A stretch of 8,932 nt of DNA from Vulcanimicrobiota bacterium (lineage in GTDB: Bacteria > Vulcanimicrobiota > Vulcanimicrobiia > Vulcanimicrobiales > Vulcanimicrobiaceae), in the NCBI GenBank assembly GCA_003133185.1, contig PKWF01000092.1, positions 24,343-33,274 of the forward strand, given 5' to 3'. Positions 4,730 to 8,932 of this stretch are shown here, piece by piece (position 1 is the stretch's first letter; each line of letters begins with the position of its first letter). Both the position numbers and the translations under genes were made by a program. The notes beneath the pieces are model-generated. The model was not told the DNA's origin and searched no databases. It saw only the letters and a program-made list of their open reading frames with translations.

Positions 4730-6742
4730 TCAGGACGACAACGACAAAGAGTGTGCTGCCCGCAGGCCTTCGTCGAAGGCGCGAACCGCGTTGAGCTCCG
4801 CGGCATCTTTGGCGCCGCCGACCACGCGATACGGAACGCCGAGCTTTGCAATCGGCGCCAACGACGCGTCGTTGCGCTCTTGGCCGGCGGCGATCACGAC
4901 CGTATCCGCTTCGATCAAGCGGCTGACGCCGGCGTCGCGAATGCGAATGCCTCCCGGCACGATGGCTTCGTAGTCGACGTTCGGGAGCGTAGTAACTCCG
5001 GCCGCGCGTAATGCGGCAATCACGGTCCAGCGCGTGGTTTTGCCGATGCCCTTGCCGATCGTCGCGCCGCGGCGAATGAGTGCGACCGATTTTCTTCCGG
5101 TCACGAGTAAGGCGCCGTTGCCCGGCGCCGCCAGTCCCTGCTCGTAGAGAAAACGCGTGGTTTCGTCGACGTTCGCTTCGCCATAGCTCAAGTAATGCGC
5201 GACGTCAACGCCGATTCCGCCCGCGCCGACGATGGCGACGCGCTCGCCCACCGGCGCGTCGCGCAGCAGAACGTCGGCGTACGTCACGACGTGGGGAAGA
5301 TCGCTCCCCTCGAGCGCGACGCGACGCGGCACTACGCCTGTTGCGAGCACGATGCCGTCGAATCCGCGCAACTCGGCCGCATCGCCGACGCGCCGCCGCA
5401 GATGCACGACGGCTCCGAGCCGAGCCAGCTCGTTGGTGTAGTAGCGAATCGTCTCGTTGAAATCGCCTTTGCCCGGAATGCGTCGCGCCATGCGGAACTG
5501 GCCGCCGAGCTCGTCCTCTGCTTCGAAGAGCTCGACGGCGTGTCCGAGCGCGGCTAACGCACGCGCGCTCTCCATTCCGGCGGGTCCGCCGCCGACCACG
5601 GCAAAACGGCGACGCAACGCTTTGGGCTGCGGCTGTTCGGGGAACTCCAGTTCACGAGCCGCGCGCGGATTGACCATGCACGAGACCGGCGCGTCCACTA
5701 ACGACCGGTCGATGCAGGCCTGATTGCACGCAATGCACGTGTTGACCAGCGGAGCCTCGTTGCGCGCCGCCTTGGCGACGAGGTGCGCGTCGGAAAGAAA
5801 GGGACGCGCCATCGAAATAAAGTCGACGCTTCCGGCGGCGAGAACGGACTCGGCGGCCGCCAGCGAGTTGATGCGATTGCTTGCGATGACCGGCAGCTCG
5901 CCGACGGCCGCTTTCACCGCGGCCGCGAACGGAACCCAAACGCCGCTGGGAACGACTTGCTGCACCGTCGGAATTGACGATTCATGCCAGCCAATGCCGA
6001 CGTTGAGCGCGTCGACGCCATCGCGGGCCAGCGCCCCTGCGAACGAGAGCACCTCTTGCGCCGTGGTCGAGTCCTTCATCAGGTCGGCGCCGGAGACGCG
6101 GAAGATCACGGGAAACTCGGCGCCGGCAAGCGCGCGGATCTCGCGCAGCACCGCACGAGGGAGCCGCATGCGACGTTCGAGATCGCCGCCCCAGGCGTCC
6201 TCACGCCGATTGGTCAGCGGCGAAAGAAACTGGTTGAGGAGATAACCCTCCGACGCCATTACCTCCACCGCGTCGAATCCGAGGTCGCGCGCGCGGACCG
6301 CACCGCGCGCGAAATCGCAGATCGTTTCGAGAATCTCGTCGTCGCGCAGCGCGCGCGGAGGATCCGGTGAGAAACGCGATGCGACTGCCGACGGCGCGAC
6401 CGGCTGAATTCCAAACGATGCAAGATATGCGTACCGCCCCGCGTGGAACAGCTGCAGCGCGATCCGCCCGCCGGCAGCGTGCACGGCCTCCACGGCCGCA
6501 CGCAGCGGCGCACCCGACTCAGGTTCGTTGATGAAGCTGTAGTTGCGGCCGCCGGCGCCTGCCCGATTGACGCACGATCCACCGGTGACGATCAATCCCG
6601 CGCCGCCGCGCGCGCGCTCCGCGTAGAACGCGGCCAGCGCGGCGCCGTTGGATTCGATCCCTAGATGCATCGAACCCATGACGATGCGATTGGCAAGGCG
6701 CAGCGTGCCGATGACTCCGGCCTGCAGCGTGCGTTGAAACAA
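4730..6742 (-). CDS. fadH: 2,4-dienoyl-CoA reductase (NADPH), FadH type
   Basis: A flavin/iron-sulfur enzyme of 670 residues (E. coli FadH is 672) that reduces 2,4-dienoyl-CoA, an intermediate in degrading unsaturated fatty acids, to an enoyl-CoA. The N-terminal TIM barrel (about 1-330) is of the old yellow enzyme family with GSMHLGIE (23-30), and Tyr167 in SEGYLLNQ and His253 in IGWHESSIPT match the catalytic Tyr and His of FadH. The 4Fe-4S cysteines follow as Cx2Cx3Cx11C (336, 339, 343, 355). The C-terminal part carries an FAD site (GGGPAG, 384-389) and an NADPH site (GAGGIG, 506-511). The start is uncertain: TTG 6742, 5 bases after the SDR stop, fits the family length, while TTG 6820 would add 26 basic residues inside the SDR gene. 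It is the last gene of the operon. Confidence 0.92.
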   Translation of the reverse strand: MFQRTLQAGVIGTLRLANRIVMGSMHLGIESNGAALAAFYAERARGGAGLIVTGGSCVNRAGAGGRNYSFINEPESGAPLRAAVEAVHAAGGRIALQLFHAGRYAYLASFGIQPVAPSAVASRFSPDPPRALRDDEILETICDFARGAVRARDLGFDAVEVMASEGYLLNQFLSPLTNRREDAWGGDLERRMRLPRAVLREIRALAGAEFPVIFRVSGADLMKDSTTAQEVLSFAGALARDGVDALNVGIGWHESSIPTVQQVVPSGVWVPFAAAVKAAVGELPVIASNRINSLAAAESVLAAGSVDFISMARPFLSDAHLVAKAARNEAPLVNTCIACNQACIDRSLVDAPVSCMVNPRAARELEFPEQPQPKALRRRFAVVGGGPAGMESARALAALGHAVELFEAEDELGGQFRMARRIPGKGDFNETIRYYTNELARLGAVVHLRRRVGDAAELRGFDGIVLATGVVPRRVALEGSDLPHVVTYADVLLRDAPVGERVAIVGAGGIGVDVAHYLSYGEANVDETTRFLYEQGLAAPGNGALLVTGRKSVALIRRGATIGKGIGKTTRWTVIAALRAAGVTTLPNVDYEAIVPGGIRIRDAGVSRLIEADTVVIAAGQERNDASLAPIAKLGVPYRVVGGAKDAAELNAVRAFDEGLRAAHSLSLSS

Positions 6743-6747
6743 CGGAG

Positions 6748-7551
6748 TTACAGCGAGAGTGGCGGCGCGGTGTCGGAGTAGAACGGCGGCGCGATGACGC
6801 TCAAACCGCCGTCGACGCAAATCGTTTGACCGGTGATGTACTCGGATTCTGGCGAGAGCAGGAAGGCGATCGTGTCGGCGACTTCTTGGACGGTTCCCAT
6901 GCGCGCTTTTGGAAGCTTCGAGAGAACGCTTTCAATCGGGGCCATTCCAGGGACGTTTTGATAGAAATAGGCGCACGATTCCGTGTCGATCAAGCCTCCG
7001 TTGACCGCGTTGACGTTGATTCCGCGTGGCCCGAACTCAACGGCCATATAGCGGACCCACGCTTCAATTGCGGCTTTATTCGAGCCGAGATTCGCGTAGG
7101 TCGGATAGGCTCGAATGCTGCCGTAGCTCGAGAGCACGGCGATGCGACCGCCCTGGGTCATCAGCTTCACCGCGCGTTGTGCCCCGAGAACGAAGGCGCG
7201 CACGTTGAGTGCGTAGGAGCGGTCGAGATTGTGCGCCTTTAAGTCTAAGACTTTCTTGAACGCGCTGGCCGCGGCATTGGAGACGAAGTGGTCGAGGCGG
7301 CCAAACGCGTCTTCGACGCGGTCGAAGAGCCGGTCGATCGCTTCGGGCTCTTCCATATTCGCCTGAACGGAGATCGCGCGCGTGCCCAGCGCTTCGATCT
7401 CACGCACGACCTCATCGGCAAGATCGGCGTTGCGATTGAAGTTGACGACGATCGAGGCGCCCTCGCGCGCCAGCGTCAGCGCGAGGGCGCGCCCGATCCC
7501 GCGAGAGCTGCCCGTGATGAGCGCGATCTTATCTTCGAAGCGGCGCCTCAC
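6748..7551 (-). CDS. SDR-family oxidoreductase, FabL-like enoyl reductase
   Basis: A 267-residue short-chain dehydrogenase/reductase. The cofactor motif TGSSRGIG (13-20), SNAAAS (91-96) and SSYGS (141-145) are in place. The catalytic pair is Tyr152 and Lys159, spaced Tyr-x6-Lys, as in enoyl-ACP reductases FabI and FabL, not Tyr-x3-Lys as in ordinary SDRs. The surrounding [18 protein letters not shown] and [10 protein letters not shown] closely resemble Bacillus subtilis FabL, and GQTICVDGG (241-249) completes the fold. FabL reduces trans-2-enoyl-ACP with NADPH in fatty-acid synthesis. Here the neighbours are catabolic, so an enoyl-CoA or other acyl-CoA substrate is possible. The start is GTG 7551, overlapping the dehydrogenase stop (GTGA, 7551-7548). 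A 17-residue tail follows the usual end. Confidence 0.85.
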   Translation of the reverse strand: MRRRFEDKIALITGSSRGIGRALALTLAREGASIVVNFNRNADLADEVVREIEALGTRAISVQANMEEPEAIDRLFDRVEDAFGRLDHFVSNAAASAFKKVLDLKAHNLDRSYALNVRAFVLGAQRAVKLMTQGGRIAVLSSYGSIRAYPTYANLGSNKAAIEAWVRYMAVEFGPRGINVNAVNGGLIDTESCAYFYQNVPGMAPIESVLSKLPKARMGTVQEVADTIAFLLSPESEYITGQTICVDGGLSVIAPPFYSDTAPPLSL

Positions 7552-8720
7552 GTCCCGGATCCTCCGCCGAGCAGCTCGCGAGCGATGACGGTCTTTTGAA
7601 TCTCGTTGGTGCCTTCCTCAAAACGTTGAGCCCGCGCGTCCCGATAAACTCGCTCGATGGCGTTGGGTTGCCAATATCCCGTGCCGCCGTGAATCTGAAG
7701 AGCTTTATCGGTAACGCGGGTGAGCATCTCGACGGCCTGCAGCTTCGACATTGACGAGAGCATCGCGGCATGGGAACTGCCGGCTTCCCATTGCGTCGCG
7801 GCATGAAGAACCAACTGGCGTGCCGCCTCGATATCGGTTGCGTTCTCCGCCAGCATGAAACGAATTGCTTGGCGCTGCACGAGTCGCTTGCCGAACGTCT
7901 CGCGGTTGCCGGCGTATTCGATCGCCAGCTCCTGTGCTCGTCGCGCGAGGCCGACGCACGTCATTGCGACCGAGATTCGGCTGGGCGTCAAGAATCCACC
8001 GAGCGCGACTTCGAGTCCTTGCCCTTCGTCGCCGAGTCGATTCTCCACCGGAACCGGGGTGCGGTCGAAGGCGAGGCGTCCGTGGTCGGTTCCCCGCACG
8101 CCCATCGACTCGTCCATCTCCGTCACGGTGGCTCCCGGCGCGTGACGATCGACGAGCAGCGCGACCGTCCCGTCGGCACCGCGCGTTCCGGCGAGACGCG
8201 CGAAGAGCAGCCAGTAATCGCAGATCGTTCCAAACGTGATGAGGTGCTTCTCGCCGCTCAAGTAATAGGTGTCGCCTTCGCGAACGACGCTGCAGCGAAG
8301 ATCGGCTCCGGTGCCCGCCGTTGGTTCCGTCAGCGTAAACGCAATCCTCAGCTCGCCTTTGATCGACGGAATCACGAAGGCGCGGCGCTGCTGCGGCGTA
8401 GCAAAGCGGTCCATCGCTCGCCACGTGCCGTTGACGACGTGGACGATCATCCGTATAGACGCATGCGACATAGAGAAGAGCTCGATCAGGCGCAGGTACT
8501 GGGTGAATGGAATGCCGCGGCCGCCATACTCCGCTGGGGCGGCCAGCGAGAGGTAGCCGCGATCGCGAAGCTCGTCCCAGAGCTCGGGTGGAACTCGGCG
8601 TTCGCGCTCGATGCGTTGTGCCCACTCTTCGGCGGGCCCGGCAACGTATGCGGCGATCTCGCTTTCGAGCACCGCAAAGGCGGCTTCGTCGAAGATCTCG
8701 GGCCGGTCGAGCTGCTTCAA
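7548..8720 (-). CDS. Acyl-CoA dehydrogenase, 390 aa
   Basis: An FAD enzyme that forms the alpha-beta double bond of an acyl-CoA and passes electrons to ETF. The family parts are in order: helical N-domain, [13 protein letters not shown] (128-140) at the flavin, NRETFGKRL (272-280), IHGGTGYW (343-350) and EEGTNEIQ (368-375), where Glu369 lines up with the catalytic Glu376 of medium-chain dehydrogenases. I place the start at TTG 8720, overlapping the ligase stop as TTGA (8720-8717) with AAGGCGAG upstream; this gives the normal length of about 390. An upstream start at 8867 would add 49 residues of low-complexity, arginine-rich sequence that overlaps the ligase. The substrate chain cannot be fixed: the cassette would fit fatty, branched or alicyclic acyl-CoA. 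Confidence 0.93.
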   Translation of the reverse strand: MKQLDRPEIFDEAAFAVLESEIAAYVAGPAEEWAQRIERERRVPPELWDELRDRGYLSLAAPAEYGGRGIPFTQYLRLIELFSMSHASIRMIVHVVNGTWRAMDRFATPQQRRAFVIPSIKGELRIAFTLTEPTAGTGADLRCSVVREGDTYYLSGEKHLITFGTICDYWLLFARLAGTRGADGTVALLVDRHAPGATVTEMDESMGVRGTDHGRLAFDRTPVPVENRLGDEGQGLEVALGGFLTPSRISVAMTCVGLARRAQELAIEYAGNRETFGKRLVQRQAIRFMLAENATDIEAARQLVLHAATQWEAGSSHAAMLSSMSKLQAVEMLTRVTDKALQIHGGTGYWQPNAIERVYRDARAQRFEEGTNEIQKTVIARELLGGGSGT

Positions 8721-8932
8721 GAGACGCTCGCCTTGCGGCGTTCGTGGGGTCGCAGATCTCTCGCTCGCTCGCGGAGCAGAAATTTCTGAACCTTCCCCGA
8801 CGGCGTACGTGGAAGCTCGCCGACGATCTCCAGCCGCTCCGGCCAATAGTGTTTGGCGGCCTGGCACGCGTAAAGGTAGTGCTGCATCCGGTCGAAATCG
8901 AGCTGCGCGCCGGCGCGCAGCACGACGAAGGC
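8717..8932 (-). CDS. Acyl-CoA ligase (AMP-forming), C-terminal end (partial)
   Basis: Only the last 71 residues are inside the window; the frame is open through the right edge. The sequence HYWPERLEIVGELPRTPSGKVQKFLLRERA is the C-terminal lid domain of the acyl-adenylate-forming family, with the conserved catalytic lysine in PRTPSGKVQK. Such enzymes join a carboxylic acid to CoA through an acyl-AMP. The start of the operon lies outside the window. The wording of the end is close to that of fatty-acid and cyclohexanecarboxylate-type ligases, but the substrate cannot be settled from this fragment. It overlaps the dehydrogenase by TTGA. Confidence 0.92.
   Translation of the reverse strand, partial: AFVVLRAGAQLDFDRMQHYLYACQAAKHYWPERLEIVGELPRTPSGKVQKFLLRERARDLRPHERRKASVS

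Noticed and set aside
6743..6820. 26-residue N-terminal extension of FadH from TTG 6820
   Set aside because: It would overlap the SDR gene by 73 bases and is arginine-rich; the known FadH N-terminus aligns near TTG 6742.
7705..8625. 306-codon minus-strand frame in the dehydrogenase gene
   Set aside because: It is another frame of the same strand as the real gene, rich in Arg/Ser/Pro, with no motif.
7770..8789. Long plus-strand open frame (339 codons) opposite the acyl-CoA dehydrogenase
   Set aside because: It lies antisense to a gene with complete family motifs, and its translation is arginine-rich and without any domain; a usual effect of high GC.

Overview
This is a chromosomal stretch from a GC-rich bacterium with tightly packed genes, several of which start with GTG or TTG and overlap the preceding stop codon. 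The compact layout, bL21 and Tat genes rule out a phage or plasmid look. I see no transposase, integrase, tRNA, rRNA or CRISPR array. The lineage cannot be fixed from the sequence alone. A deep-branching high-GC phylum such as Eremiobacterota is only a guess.

Layout. (1) Positions 1-1158: the possible tail of a plus-strand gene, an unrecognised minus-strand gene (34-522), a lone TatA/TatB-family translocase subunit (605-877, plus) and a small single-pass membrane protein (874-1158, minus). Two convergent pairs here end on a shared CTAG. (2) Positions 1182-1976: the ribosomal pair rplU (bL21) and prp (the cysteine protease that trims bL27) on the minus strand, with a strong hairpin in the rplU leader. 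The expected third gene, rpmA (bL27), is missing. A pair of 14-bp direct repeats occupies the space after prp. (3) Positions 1999-4649: a five-gene plus-strand operon coding for a 2-TM peptide, a 6-TM protein, a winged-helix regulator, an ABC ATPase and an ABC-2 permease. Three of its four junctions are ATGA overlaps. Two tandem AGA-N4-TCT dyads sit at its 5' end and look like operator sites. (4) Positions 4730-8932: a minus-strand acyl-CoA operon. In order of transcription it codes for an acyl-CoA ligase (its C-terminal end only, cut by the window), an acyl-CoA dehydrogenase, an SDR with the Tyr-x6-Lys signature of FabL-type enoyl reductases, and a full-length 2,4-dienoyl-CoA reductase of the FadH type.

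How they work together. The minus-strand operon can activate an acid to its CoA ester, desaturate it, and reduce dienoyl and perhaps enoyl intermediates. This fits unsaturated or unusual fatty-acid or alicyclic-acid catabolism. The plus-strand operon looks like a self-regulated ABC exporter with two accessory membrane proteins; its substrate is unknown. The points most worth following are the tandem dyads, the rplU leader hairpin, the prp gene without its rpmA partner, and the FabL-like reductase inside what otherwise looks like a beta-oxidation operon.
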